DNA of 64,000 nucleotides from Minwuia thermotolerans (GCA_021604565.1 BQJF01000005.1:1-64000); one strand, 5' to 3'; positions 37,744 to 47,533 are shown, numbered from the stretch's first letter. Made by a program: numbers and translations. Notes: generated from the letters alone by a model not told the origin.

Positions 37744-38576
37744 ACGTCCAATCGACGAACCCGATCAGGGACGCCTACCGCCGGGATGGCTTCTATTTTC
37801 CGTGTCGCGCCATGTCTGAAGAGCAGACGGCGGGGTACCGTGCGCGGCTGGAAGCGTTCGAGCGGGCCAATGGCGGACCGCTCAAGTCCGCTATGCGTAC
37901 CGACGTGCATCTGTTGTTCACCTGGGCGGACGAACTGGTCCGCAATGATCGCATCCTGGATGCGGTCGAGAAGGTGATAGGCCCCAATATCCTTTGCTGG
38001 ATCACCAATTTCTTCATCAAGGAACCCGGTGACGGCAATTTCGTCAGTTGGCATCAGGATGCGACCTACTGGGGGCTGGAACCCCACGATCAGGTGCTGA
38101 CAGCCTGGCTGGCACTGTCGGAGGCCTCGGTCGAGAGCGGTGCCATGAAGTTTCTGCCCGGCAGCCACCTTTCGGGATTGCACGACCACGCCGACACCTT
38201 CGCGAAGGACAACCTGCTCAGTCGCGGTCAGGAGATCCAGCTTCAGGTCGATGAAGCGCAGGCAGCGGACATCGTGCTGAAGGCGGGCGAGTTCTCGCTG
38301 CATCACGTCCTGACGGCTCATGGCTCGCATCCGAACGTTACCGACGACCGGCGCATCGGCCTGGCGATCCGCTATATTCCCACGACCGTGCGCCAGACCA
38401 AGCTGCGCGACACGGCGGTGCTGGTGCGGGGCGTTGATGACTACGGGCACTTTGACCTGATCAACGGCCCGGATGCCGACATGAGCGAACAGGCTCTGGC
38501 TACCCACAGGGATGCCAACGAACGCCTGGTCAAGGCACTGCTGGGCGACACCGACGAGAAGCAGTTGAGAGACTAG
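37740..38576 (+). CDS. Phytanoyl-CoA dioxygenase (PhyH) family protein
   Basis: A 278-residue Fe(II)/2-oxoglutarate-dependent oxygenase. The metal facial triad is intact: HxD at H105/D107 in WHQDATYWG and a distal His in the TAHGSHPN motif (H194). Because the Asp is present it is a hydroxylase rather than a halogenase of the SyrB2 type. The substrate is unknown. GTG 37740 overlaps the panB stop, with GGAGG at 37728-37732, so expression should be linked to panB. Confidence 0.85.
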   Translation: MNVQSTNPIRDAYRRDGFYFPCRAMSEEQTAGYRARLEAFERANGGPLKSAMRTDVHLLFTWADELVRNDRILDAVEKVIGPNILCWITNFFIKEPGDGNFVSWHQDATYWGLEPHDQVLTAWLALSEASVESGAMKFLPGSHLSGLHDHADTFAKDNLLSRGQEIQLQVDEAQAADIVLKAGEFSLHHVLTAHGSHPNVTDDRRIGLAIRYIPTTVRQTKLRDTAVLVRGVDDYGHFDLINGPDADMSEQALATHRDANERLVKALLGDTDEKQLRD

Positions 38577-38821
38577 GCCTTGGTCCTGGCACGTCCCGGC
38601 CTGTTTCGGGCTATGCCTTCCTGTCTCGGTCTCGAAAAACAATTCACCGGCTGTGGATGAAATGCGCCAGCGCACGGTGGCCGGGGTGAAACGGCAGATC
38701 TCGGCTTGGATTGTTCATGTAAACATAACGGGAACATTGCAATTGCCGCCCCACCTTCGGTGACGTATCATGCGCGCCCGATGAAACAGGACGCTTTCCG
38801 CAGACAACGGAGCTGACAGGC
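38577..38821 (+). other. Intergenic region before nrdJ
   Basis: About 245 bases without a gene. I looked for a cobalamin riboswitch and an NrdR box and saw neither. A few A/T-rich patches (38705-38740) could hold a promoter, but no convincing -35/-10 pair is visible. Confidence 0.3.
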
Positions 38822-41164
38822 ATGACGGCCCTCTCACCGATCTCCCAGCAGATCTGGGACATGAAGTACCGCCTGAAGGGACCTGATGGTGCTGTCGTCG
38901 ATGCGGCGCTGGAGGATACCTGGCGGCGCGTGGCCCGCGCGCTGGCGTCCGTGGAGGCGGAGCCGGAAGTCTGGGAGGAGCGGTTCTACGGCGCGCTGGA
39001 GGGATTTCGCTTCCTGCCTGCGGGGCGCATCATCGCCGGGGCAGGGACAGCGCGGCGCGTGACCCTGTTCAACTGTTTCGTCATGGGAACCATCCCCGAC
39101 GACATGGCCGCGATCTTCGAGAACCTGAAGGAAGCGGCCCTGACGATGCAGCAGGGCGGTGGCATCGGCTATGACTTCTCCACGCTGCGGCCCAAGGGTG
39201 CGCCGGTGAAGGGGGTCGGGGCGGATGCTTCGGGGCCGCTGACCTTCATGGATGTCTGGGATGCCATGTGCCGGACCATCATGAGTGCCGGCCACAGGCG
39301 CGGCGCGATGATGGCGACCATGCGCTGTGACCATCCGGATATCGAGGCCTTCATCGCCGCGAAGGAGGACGCAGGCCGGCTGCGTATGTTCAACCTGTCC
39401 GTCCTGATCACCGATCCGTTCATGGAGGCGGTGAAGACCGACAGCAACTGGGAACTGACGTTCGAGGGGCGGACCTACGGCAGTGTCCGCGCCCGCGATC
39501 TGTGGGACCGCATCATGCGGGCGACCTTTGCCTATGCGGAACCCGGCGTGATCTTCATCGACCGGATCAACAAGCAGAACAACCTGCATTATTGCGAGAC
39601 CATTTCCGCCACCAACCCCTGCGGGGAGCAGCCGCTGCCGCCCTATGGCGCCTGTCTGCTGGGATCCGTCAACCTTGCGGCGCTGGTCCGGGAACCGTTC
39701 ACGGCGGAGGCCGAACTGGATCTGGACGCGCTTGACGCGATTGTCCCGCTCGCCGTGCGGATGATGGACAATGTGACGGATGTGTCGAACTTTCCGCTGG
39801 AGGAGCAGCGCAAGGAAGCCCAGGCGAAGCGCCGCATCGGACTGGGCGTGACCGGTCTGGCGGATGCGCTGATCATGTGCCGGGCGCGCTATGGCACGGC
39901 GCAGGCCGTGGCCCTGACGGAGAAGTGGATGGCCGCCATCCGCCACCGGGCCTATCTGGCATCCGTCGATCTGGCGCGGGAGAAGGGGCCGTTCCCCCTG
40001 TTCGACCGGGATGCCTATCTGTCCGGCACCGCGATTCAGGAACTGGAGCCCGAGGTCCAGGCGGGAATTGCTGAACATGGCATCCGCAACGCGCTGGTGA
40101 CCTCCATCGCGCCGACCGGCACGATCTCCCTGTTCGCGGACAATGTGTCATCGGGGCTGGAACCGGTCTTCAGCTTTTCCTACACCCGTTCGGTGCTGAT
40201 GCCCGATGGCTCGCGGCGGGAGGAGGAAGTCTCCGACCACGCGGTGCGGCGCTGGAAGCACAGCCACGGCAACCAGCCGCTGCCCGACTACTTCGTCGAT
40301 GCCCAGTCGCTTTCGCCAGCCGACCATGTGCGGATGCAGGCCGCAGTCCAGAAGTATGTCGATGCCTCGATCTCCAAGACCATCAACTGTCCGGAAGACA
40401 TCTCCTTCGATGATTTCCGGGAAGTCTACATGCTGGCCTATGAAACCGGCTGCAAGGGATGCACGACCTACCGCCCGAACGAGGTGACGGGATCGGTGCT
40501 GCATGTGAAGAAGCCCGAGGCCGAACCGGCAGCCGACGCAGTGGACGTGCAGGCGGAACTGCCGCTCTCCGCCCCGCCTGCCGCCGTGGCCGCGAAGCCG
40601 AAGGACCCTTACGAGAGTGGCGGCGTCGTCTACATGACGCAGCCTCTGGACCGCCCCGGCGTCCTGCCCGGCCAGACCTACAAGCTGAAATGGCCGGAGA
40701 GCGATCACGCCATCTACATCACCCTGAACGATGTCATTCAGGACGGGCGCCGCAGGCCCTTCGAGATATTCATCAACTCCAAGAACGTCGAGCATTTCGC
40801 CTGGACGGTGGCCCTGACGCGCATGATCTCCGCAGTGTTCCGGCGCGGCGGTGATGTCAGCTTCATCGTGGAGGAACTGAAGGCCGTGTTCGATCCCCGT
40901 GGCGGGGCCTGGGTCGGTGGGCGCTATGTCCCGTCCATCCTCGCCGCGATCGGGGAGGTCATCGAACGGCACATGATTGCCACCGGCTTTCTGGCCGACC
41001 CGAAGGACCAGAACCGTGAGATCGAGGCGCAGAAAGTTGCGGTGGGCGAAAACAGCCGTCCCGGCGGCGCCCTGCGGCAGTGCCCGCGCTGTGGCGATGC
41101 CGGTCTGGCGAAGCAGGAAGGCTGCGATACCTGCTATTCCTGCGGCTATTCGAAGTGCGGTTGA
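38822..41164 (+). CDS. nrdJ: Adenosylcobalamin-dependent (class II) ribonucleotide reductase
   Basis: The 780-residue enzyme makes deoxyribonucleotides using vitamin B12 and needs no oxygen. It has the RNR core with FNCFV, NPCGEQPLPPYGACLLGSVNL (radical Cys) and APTGTISLFADNVSSGLEP motifs. The C-terminus carries a four-Cys zinc-ribbon-like segment, CPRCGDAG...CDTCYSCGYSKCG, that probably delivers electrons. It implies the organism makes or imports cobalamin. The gene stands alone with its own upstream gap. Confidence 0.95.
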   Translation: MTALSPISQQIWDMKYRLKGPDGAVVDAALEDTWRRVARALASVEAEPEVWEERFYGALEGFRFLPAGRIIAGAGTARRVTLFNCFVMGTIPDDMAAIFENLKEAALTMQQGGGIGYDFSTLRPKGAPVKGVGADASGPLTFMDVWDAMCRTIMSAGHRRGAMMATMRCDHPDIEAFIAAKEDAGRLRMFNLSVLITDPFMEAVKTDSNWELTFEGRTYGSVRARDLWDRIMRATFAYAEPGVIFIDRINKQNNLHYCETISATNPCGEQPLPPYGACLLGSVNLAALVREPFTAEAELDLDALDAIVPLAVRMMDNVTDVSNFPLEEQRKEAQAKRRIGLGVTGLADALIMCRARYGTAQAVALTEKWMAAIRHRAYLASVDLAREKGPFPLFDRDAYLSGTAIQELEPEVQAGIAEHGIRNALVTSIAPTGTISLFADNVSSGLEPVFSFSYTRSVLMPDGSRREEEVSDHAVRRWKHSHGNQPLPDYFVDAQSLSPADHVRMQAAVQKYVDASISKTINCPEDISFDDFREVYMLAYETGCKGCTTYRPNEVTGSVLHVKKPEAEPAADAVDVQAELPLSAPPAAVAAKPKDPYESGGVVYMTQPLDRPGVLPGQTYKLKWPESDHAIYITLNDVIQDGRRRPFEIFINSKNVEHFAWTVALTRMISAVFRRGGDVSFIVEELKAVFDPRGGAWVGGRYVPSILAAIGEVIERHMIATGFLADPKDQNREIEAQKVAVGENSRPGGALRQCPRCGDAGLAKQEGCDTCYSCGYSKCG

Positions 41165-41276
41165 TGGCTGCCCTGTGCTGAGCACCGGCGTTGAGCCGTT
41201 GTGACCTGCACAAGGCGGCGCTACAACAACGCCATCAATGCAGATGAATCGCCGGACGGATCGGGTGGGGCCAGCC

Positions 41277-43262
41277 ATGTTCAAGAAGATACTGATAGCT
41301 AACCGGGGCGAGATTGCCTGCCGCGTCATCAAGAGTGCGCGGAAGATGGGGATCGCCACAGTCGCGGTTTATTCGGAGGCGGATGACGGCGCGCTGCACA
41401 TGCGCATGGCGGATGAGGCCATCTTCATCGGTCCGCCCGCTGCATCGGAGAGTTACCTGATCGCGGATCGCATCATCGATGCATGCAAGCAGACAGGGGC
41501 GGAGGCGGTGCATCCCGGCTATGGCTTCCTGTCCGAGAACCAGGGATTCGCGAAACGGCTGGAGAAGGAAGGCATCGCCTTCATCGGTCCCGGCATCCGT
41601 GCCATTGCCGCCATGGGCGACAAGATCGAATCCAAGAAGCTGGCGATGGCAGCGGGTGTGAACACGGTTCCGGGCCATACGGATGTCATCGACGAGGTCG
41701 AGGACGCGGTGAAGATCGCCGCCGACATCGGCTATCCGGTGATGATCAAGGCCTCGGCGGGCGGCGGCGGCAAGGGCATGCGTGTTGCCTGGAATGACGA
41801 GGAGGCGCGTGACGGATTCAAGTCCGCGAAGTCGGAGGCTGCATCGAGCTTTGCCGACGACCGGGTCTTCATCGAGAAGTTCATCGAGGAACCGCGCCAC
41901 ATCGAGATCCAGGTGCTGGCTGACGGGCAGGGAACCTGCCTGTACCTGGGCGAGCGCGAATGTTCCATCCAGCGCCGCCACCAGAAGGTGATCGAGGAAG
42001 CACCGAGCCCGTTCCTGGACGAGGCAACGCGCAAGGCGATGGGTGAGCAGGCCTGCACGCTGTCCAATGCCGTTGAATATCGTTCCGCCGGCACCGTCGA
42101 GTTCATCGTCGACAAGGACCGGAACTTCTACTTCCTGGAAATGAACACCCGCCTGCAGGTGGAGCACCCGGTGACGGAACTGATCACTGGTATCGATCTG
42201 GTGGAGTGGATGATCCGCATCGCCAACGGTGAGAAGCTGACACTTACCCAGGACGACATCAAGCTGACCGGCTGGGCCGTCGAAAGCCGGATCTATGCCG
42301 AAGATCCGTATCGCGGATTCCTGCCTTCCATCGGTCGCCTTTCCCGTTTCGCGCCGCCGTCGGAAAGCGCCACCGTGCGTGTCGATACCGGCGTGGTCGA
42401 GGGGTCGGAGATCACGATGTTCTACGATCCCATGATCGCCAAGCTTTGCAGCTATGGCCCTGACCGGAAGACGGCCATCGACAACATGGTCGGTGCGCTG
42501 AACGGGTTCCGGCTGGAAGGCATCAGCCACAACATCAACTTCGTCAACGCCGTCTGCAATCATCCGCGGTTCCGTGAGGGCCGTCTTTCGACGAACTTCA
42601 TCGCCGAGGAATATCCGGACGGGTTTTCCGGCGCGGAGATCGACGAGACGACCCGTCGCCGACTGGTGGCGGTGGCCGTCGTGGTGCATCTGCGTGACCG
42701 GATTCGCGCAACCGGCATATCAGGCCAGGTGCCGCATTTCCGCCCGCGCATCGGCCAGGACTGGCGCGTGTCGGTGGGTGAGCAGGATTTTGGCGTCCGC
42801 GCCACCGCCAGCGACCGTGCAACGGATGTGCATGTCGAGGGTGAGCATCTGGTGGTCGAGAGCGATTGGCGTCCCGGCAAGCCGGTCTTCAACGGTATCG
42901 TTGGCGGGCAGCGGATGCAGGTCCAGGTCCGCTCCACGGTCGAGGGCTTTGCGCTCACCTTCAACGGCGCGACCGATGATTACTGCGTTCGTACCCTGGC
43001 GGCGGCGGAACTGGCGGCGCTGATGCCGGTCAAGGAAGCGCCGGACCTGTCGAAGCTGCTGCTCTGCCCCATGCCGGGCATGGTGATGCAGATTCACGTG
43101 GAAGTGGGCGACGAGGTGAAGACCGGCCAGGCGCTGGCGGTTGTCGAGGCCATGAAGATGGAGAACGTGCTGCGCGCCGAAGCCGATGGTGTTGTCGCGA
43201 CGATCAATGCAGGGCCCGGTGACAGCCTGGCCGTGGATGATGTCATCCTGGAGCTTGAATAG
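41277..43262 (+). CDS. pccA: Acyl-CoA carboxylase alpha chain, probably propionyl-CoA carboxylase
   Basis: A 661-residue biotin-dependent carboxylase. Biotin carboxylase domains (1-450, with GGGGKGMR ATP-grasp motif and EMNTRLQVEHPVTE), a BT domain and a C-terminal biotinyl domain with EAMKMEN. The length and BT domain fit PccA; MccA and GccA are alternatives. No beta subunit gene is adjacent. ATG 41277 (MFKKILIANRGEI) is chosen over an ATG 39 bases upstream. Its last 20 bases overlap the convergent regulator gene. Confidence 0.88.
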   Translation: MFKKILIANRGEIACRVIKSARKMGIATVAVYSEADDGALHMRMADEAIFIGPPAASESYLIADRIIDACKQTGAEAVHPGYGFLSENQGFAKRLEKEGIAFIGPGIRAIAAMGDKIESKKLAMAAGVNTVPGHTDVIDEVEDAVKIAADIGYPVMIKASAGGGGKGMRVAWNDEEARDGFKSAKSEAASSFADDRVFIEKFIEEPRHIEIQVLADGQGTCLYLGERECSIQRRHQKVIEEAPSPFLDEATRKAMGEQACTLSNAVEYRSAGTVEFIVDKDRNFYFLEMNTRLQVEHPVTELITGIDLVEWMIRIANGEKLTLTQDDIKLTGWAVESRIYAEDPYRGFLPSIGRLSRFAPPSESATVRVDTGVVEGSEITMFYDPMIAKLCSYGPDRKTAIDNMVGALNGFRLEGISHNINFVNAVCNHPRFREGRLSTNFIAEEYPDGFSGAEIDETTRRRLVAVAVVVHLRDRIRATGISGQVPHFRPRIGQDWRVSVGEQDFGVRATASDRATDVHVEGEHLVVESDWRPGKPVFNGIVGGQRMQVQVRSTVEGFALTFNGATDDYCVRTLAAAELAALMPVKEAPDLSKLLLCPMPGMVMQIHVEVGDEVKTGQALAVVEAMKMENVLRAEADGVVATINAGPGDSLAVDDVILELE

Positions 43263-44193
43263 CCGCTGGCTCGTCCTCTTCCGTCGGTGCCCGTGAGGCT
43301 TCGGCCAGGATCCAGTCTCGGAATGCGCTGATGCGCGGGCGCGTTGCGTTCCGGGGCGGACAGACGAACCAGTAGGACATGGACAGCGGCTGCTCCCCCT
43401 GAAACGGCGTCACCAGTCGTCCCGTGGCAAGATCATGTGCGGCGAGGGAGCGACGGGTCAGCACGACCCCCATGCCATCTATCGCCGCCTGCACTGCGTG
43501 ATCGGCGTAGGAGAAATGGGTGCCACGCCGCCAGTCGACCTTGTCCTCCGCGCCCACCGCCATCAGCCAGGCGCGCCAGTCCGGCGTCATCGGATCATAA
43601 CGCAGCGAGTCATCATGGATCAGGGGCAGACGTGACAGGTCTGACGGTTGCGTGACACCACCAACGCCTGCCAGCAGGGACGGGCTTGCGGCGGGCAGGA
43701 CCGTGTCATCCAGGATCTTCCATGCCTTCAGATCCGGGTAGTTGCCGGACCCGAACCGGATGGCACAGTCGAAGCCGCCCTTGCTGAAGTCCGTCATGTC
43801 CATGCTTGCCGAAATGCGGACATCGAGTTCCGGATGCGCCCGGTTGAAGCGTTCAAGCCTCGGGATCAGCCATTTCACGGCAAATGACGGAACCGTCGAG
43901 ACCGAGATCACGTTCTCTCCGTCGTCATCGTCCAGCGTCGACAGGGCATCGACCATCAGGTCGAACGCGCGGGTGAGATCAGGCAGCAGGCGGCGCGCCG
44001 CATCGGTCGGTTCAACGGCCCGGTTCAGGCGGTGAAACAGTTCCACCCCCAGAAAGTCCTCCAGCGTGCGGATCTGGTGCCCGACCGCTGCAGGCGTGAC
44101 GGACAGTTCGTCCGCCGCACCCTTGAAACTTTCGTGCCGTGCGGCGGCCTCGAAGGCGCGCAGGGCGTTCAGTGGGGGCAGTCTGCGTCGCAT
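43243..44193 (-). CDS. LysR-family regulator, GcvA-like
   Basis: A 316-residue protein with an N-terminal winged helix (RLPPLNALRAFEAAARHESF and VTPAAVGHQIRTLEDFLG) and a LysR substrate domain. The opening is typical of the GcvA subgroup. It is convergent with pccA (20-base overlap) and divergent from the DUF1127 gene; the flavin operon downstream is a plausible but unproven target. Confidence 0.9.
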   Translation of the reverse strand: MRRRLPPLNALRAFEAAARHESFKGAADELSVTPAAVGHQIRTLEDFLGVELFHRLNRAVEPTDAARRLLPDLTRAFDLMVDALSTLDDDDGENVISVSTVPSFAVKWLIPRLERFNRAHPELDVRISASMDMTDFSKGGFDCAIRFGSGNYPDLKAWKILDDTVLPAASPSLLAGVGGVTQPSDLSRLPLIHDDSLRYDPMTPDWRAWLMAVGAEDKVDWRRGTHFSYADHAVQAAIDGMGVVLTRRSLAAHDLATGRLVTPFQGEQPLSMSYWFVCPPRNATRPRISAFRDWILAEASRAPTEEDEPAAIQAPG

Positions 44194-44362
44194 GTGTGGA
44201 ATCCCGGTGTTTCAACTTCCGCCTGATATAGATTTCCTTTTCCGAAAGCCAAGAATTCGTCGTTTGTTGCAGCGCACACACCGCCCCATTTCTCCCCTAT
44301 CGAAGACACCGGAGTTCAACGGCCAGGCCGGTAAAAGGCCAGCCAATACAAGGAGAGATCAA

Positions 44363-44590
44363 ATGACCGTACAGTCCTATGACCTGACACATTCCGACAC
44401 TGGACTGCTGGCCCGCGCGGCAGCCTGGGTACAGGATCGCTTCACCGACCTTGCAATTGCCCGGCAGAATGCGAACGAACTGCGGGAGCTGGAAGCCCTG
44501 AGCGATGCGACCCTGCACGACATCGGACTGAGCCGGTCCGAACTGACATCCGTCGTCAGGCACCGGAACGACATCACCAGAGCCCGCTGA
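44363..44590 (+). CDS. DUF1127 (YjiS-like) small protein
   Basis: A 75-residue protein whose C-terminal third carries the DUF1127 motif: LRELEALSDATLHDIGLSRSEL. These small proteins are abundant in alphaproteobacteria and some are linked to phosphate and stress adaptation. AGGAGAG lies ten bases before ATG 44363; a longer frame beginning at 44066 runs antisense to the GcvA-like gene and is rejected. A strong terminator follows. Confidence 0.85.
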   Translation: MTVQSYDLTHSDTGLLARAAAWVQDRFTDLAIARQNANELRELEALSDATLHDIGLSRSELTSVVRHRNDITRAR

Positions 44591-44620
44591 GTTCGCCGCA
44601 CCAGCCCTGAGCCGAACCCG

Positions 44621-44653
44621 CCCCCGCAGCCTGATCCGGCTGCGGGGGTTTCT
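44621..44653 (+). terminator. Intrinsic terminator after the DUF1127 gene
   Basis: CCCCCGCAGCC (44621-44631) pairs perfectly with GGCTGCGGGGG (44638-44648) around TGATCC, followed by TTTCT. It lies 30 bases after the stop codon and insulates the next operon. Confidence 0.85.
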
Positions 44654-44744
44654 GCGTTAGGGGTCAACTTATCCTCCCAAAACCCTCCGGCCCTGTACTA
44701 TGTTCGATGCAAGGCCTGATGGACTGAACGGGGGAGAGAAAGAC

Positions 44745-45977
44745 ATGGATCGTTTGCGTTTCGGGGCGTTTCTGGCGCCACATCATCCGATTGGCGAGCA
44801 TCCGATGCTCCAGTTCCGCTCCGACCTCGATCTGGTCAGCCAGCTTGACCGGCTCGGCTATGACGAGTTCTGGTGCGGCGAACACCACTCCACGGGCTGG
44901 GAGATCATTGCGTCGCCGGAGATGTTCCTGGCTGCCGCCGGTGAGCGCTCCCACCGCATCCGTCTCGGGACGGGGGTGGTTTCGCTCCCCTATCACCATC
45001 CCTTCATCGTGGCGCAGCGGATGGTGCAGCTTGACCACATGACCGGCGGGCGGGCGATCTTCGGGTCCGGCCCCGGTGCCTTGCCGTCGGACGCACATAC
45101 GCTCGGCATCGATCCCATGACCCAGCGCGACCGGCAGGACGAGGCGATCGGCGTCATTCGCCGTCTGCTGCGGGGGGATGAACGGTTCGACTACAAGTCC
45201 GACTGGTTCGAGATGCATGACGCGAAGCTGCAACTGATGCCGCTGCAGGAGGACCTGCCGTTCGCCGTTGCCTCGATGATCAGCCCGTCCGGCATGACGC
45301 TCGCGGGGAAGCATGGCACGGGTGTGTTGTCCATCGGGTCCATGTCGTCTGCCGGGCTGCAGTCGCTGGCGACGCAATGGAGCTTTGCCGAGGAGTCAGC
45401 GGCGAAGCACGGCAATACCGTCAACCGCAAGGACTGGCGCATCGTCATGATGTGGCACATTGCCGAAACGCGGGAGCAGGCGATCGCCGAAGCCAAGGAT
45501 GGCCTGCTGCGCTGGCACAATGAATACAACGTCGGCACACTGATGCGTCCCGGCGTGGAAGCGTTCAAGACGGCGCACGAGGCGGTGGAGACCACGGCGC
45601 TGGCGGATGGCGCGACGGCTGTCATCGGCACGCCCGACGATCTGGTGAAACGCATTCGTGATCTGGTGCAGCTCACCGGCGGCATCGGCGCCGTCATCGG
45701 TTTCGTGCATGACTGGGCCAGCCGCGCGAATACGTCGAAGAGCTGGGACCTGGTGGCGCGCTATGTCATTCCGGAGGTCAATGGCCTGCTGGACGCCTAT
45801 CGCGAATCCCGGAACTTCGTGGTCGAGAACCGGGACACCTTCGAGCAGGCGCAGAAGGCCATCCTGAGCAAGATCATGGACAATCCGCGTGCGGCGGAGG
45901 CACTGAAGGCGGGCGGCGTCAATGCACCCTCCATCGGGCCTCATGCAGGTCCCGACCTGAAGAAGGAAGCCGGATGA
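44745..45977 (+). CDS. LLM-class flavin-dependent monooxygenase
   Basis: A 410-residue bacterial-luciferase-like enzyme with the RFGAFLAPHHPIGEHPM opening, the EHHSTGWE segment and the RIRLGTGVVSLPYHHP strand. Similar proteins include limonene monooxygenase-type enzymes; substrate unknown. ATG 44745 with GGGGGAGAG upstream is preferred to ATG 44700. It is the first gene of an operon with PPOX, crotonase and PAS genes, each overlapping or closely spaced. Confidence 0.85.
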   Translation: MDRLRFGAFLAPHHPIGEHPMLQFRSDLDLVSQLDRLGYDEFWCGEHHSTGWEIIASPEMFLAAAGERSHRIRLGTGVVSLPYHHPFIVAQRMVQLDHMTGGRAIFGSGPGALPSDAHTLGIDPMTQRDRQDEAIGVIRRLLRGDERFDYKSDWFEMHDAKLQLMPLQEDLPFAVASMISPSGMTLAGKHGTGVLSIGSMSSAGLQSLATQWSFAEESAAKHGNTVNRKDWRIVMMWHIAETREQAIAEAKDGLLRWHNEYNVGTLMRPGVEAFKTAHEAVETTALADGATAVIGTPDDLVKRIRDLVQLTGGIGAVIGFVHDWASRANTSKSWDLVARYVIPEVNGLLDAYRESRNFVVENRDTFEQAQKAILSKIMDNPRAAEALKAGGVNAPSIGPHAGPDLKKEAG

Positions 45978-46597
45978 GCGACAGCCCCGACCCTCTCGAC
46001 AGTATCGAGGCGCTGGAAGCACTCTACGGTGCGCCCCTGCAGCGTTCCCTGGACAAGGAACTGGGGCATATTTCCGACCTCTATCGTCAGTTCATTGAGC
46101 GGTCGCCGTTCGTCGTCCTCGCGACATCGGGACCGGAGGGACTGGATTGTTCGCCGCGCGGTGATCCGCCGGGCTTTGTCCGGGTCGTGGACAAGCGACG
46201 TGTCCTGTTGCCGGATCGACGCGGCAACAACCGGATCGACAGTCTGCGCAATATCGTGCGCGACCCGCGTGTGTCGCTGCTGTTCCTGATTCCGGGCATC
46301 GGCGAGACCCTGCGCATCAATGGCAACGCCGTCCTGCTGACCGATCATGATCTTTGCCAGTCCTTTGCCATGGAGGGCAAGGCGCCACGCTGCGTGATCT
46401 CCGTGACGGTCGACCGCATCTACTACCAGTGCCAGAAGGCGCTGCACCGGTCGCGGCTGTGGGACCCGGAAGCATTCGCTGCGCGTGAGGAAGTACCCAC
46501 TGCCGGAGCCATGCTGAAGTCCACCGTGAGCGGTGACTTCGATGCCGAGAGCTATGACAACGACTATCCTGAGCATATGGCCAGGACGATCTACTGA
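45974..46597 (+). CDS. PPOX-class pyridoxamine-phosphate-oxidase-like FMN protein
   Basis: A 207-residue split-barrel flavin-binding protein of the MSMEG_1061-type PPOX family: FVVLATSGPEGLDCSPRGDPP and the RRGNNRIDSLRNIV block. It overlaps the LLM monooxygenase by four bases (ATGA). It may bind FMN or F420 and could supply reduced flavin to the monooxygenase; that link is inferred from position. Confidence 0.82.
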   Translation: MSDSPDPLDSIEALEALYGAPLQRSLDKELGHISDLYRQFIERSPFVVLATSGPEGLDCSPRGDPPGFVRVVDKRRVLLPDRRGNNRIDSLRNIVRDPRVSLLFLIPGIGETLRINGNAVLLTDHDLCQSFAMEGKAPRCVISVTVDRIYYQCQKALHRSRLWDPEAFAAREEVPTAGAMLKSTVSGDFDAESYDNDYPEHMARTIY

Positions 46598-46615
46598 CCC
46601 TGGGGAGGGGACGTG

Positions 46616-47533
46616 ATGGGACAGCCCGAACACATTATCTATGCGGTGGCCGATGGCCGCGCGCGGATCACGCTGAACCGGCCGGAGAAGCGCAATGCCC
46701 TCTCCGTTGATCTGCTGCGGGAACTGAACGAAGCACTCTGGGAAGCCGACAATGACAAGGCCGTCCACAGTGTCATCCTGCGCGGTGCAGGATCCTGTTT
46801 CTCCGCCGGGTATGACCTGACGCCGGGCGTCAACAGCACCCAGACCAGTGGCAGCGGGGACCGCAACTACCGCGATGGCGGTATCTACGCCGATCCGACA
46901 ATCGATGATGACATCTGGCGGCTGGAGTACGGCCAGCGTCTGCGAATGGCGCTGTTCGACATGCACAAGCCAGTGATTGCGCAGGTGCATGGTCATTGCC
47001 TGGCTGGCGGAACCGATGTTGCGCTGCTGTGCGACATGGTGATCGCGGCGGATGATGCGGTGATCGGGTTTCCGCCCGCGCGTGACCTGGGCTCGCTGCC
47101 GAACCAGATGTGGCTGTACAACTGCGGACCACAGTGGGCGAAACGCCTGCTTCTGACCGGTGACACGGTGACGGGGGAGGAAGCGGCTCTGATCGGACTG
47201 GTGCTGAAGTCGGTTCCGGGCGACCTGCTGGAGGCCGAGGTCGAGGGGCTGGCCAGTCGCATGGCCGGTATCGACCCGGATCTGCTGGCGGCGAACAAGC
47301 GTATCGTCAATCTGGGTATCGAATTGATGGGTGGCCGTACCCTGCAGCGGATCTCGGCTGAGAACGATGCCCGTGCGCATCTGGCGCCGGGAACGCAGAA
47401 GTTCCGCCAGGTGGCCCGCTCCGAAGGACTGAAGGCCGCGCTGAAGACACGGGACCAGAACTTCGGTGATGGCCGCGCCCGCGTGCGCGGACCCGAAATA
47501 CGCGATGAGAAAGGCCACCTCATTCCTGAATGA
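46616..47533 (+). CDS. Enoyl-CoA hydratase/isomerase (crotonase) family protein
   Basis: A 305-residue crotonase fold: RITLNRPEKRNALS, oxyanion-hole segment FSAGYDL, and GHCLAGGTDVALLCDMVIA. The position where hydratases carry the first catalytic Glu is not obvious, so the reaction is uncertain. ATG 46616 has GGGGAGGGG at 46602-46610; GTG 46613 is an alternative. In the LLM operon it suggests breakdown of an acyl-CoA made from the oxidised substrate. Confidence 0.82.
   Translation: MGQPEHIIYAVADGRARITLNRPEKRNALSVDLLRELNEALWEADNDKAVHSVILRGAGSCFSAGYDLTPGVNSTQTSGSGDRNYRDGGIYADPTIDDDIWRLEYGQRLRMALFDMHKPVIAQVHGHCLAGGTDVALLCDMVIAADDAVIGFPPARDLGSLPNQMWLYNCGPQWAKRLLLTGDTVTGEEAALIGLVLKSVPGDLLEAEVEGLASRMAGIDPDLLAANKRIVNLGIELMGGRTLQRISAENDARAHLAPGTQKFRQVARSEGLKAALKTRDQNFGDGRARVRGPEIRDEKGHLIPE

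Noticed and set aside
38577-38821. Cobalamin riboswitch or NrdR box before nrdJ
   Set aside because: No conserved B12-box-like sequence and no ACACWATATATWGTGT-like NrdR box was visible.
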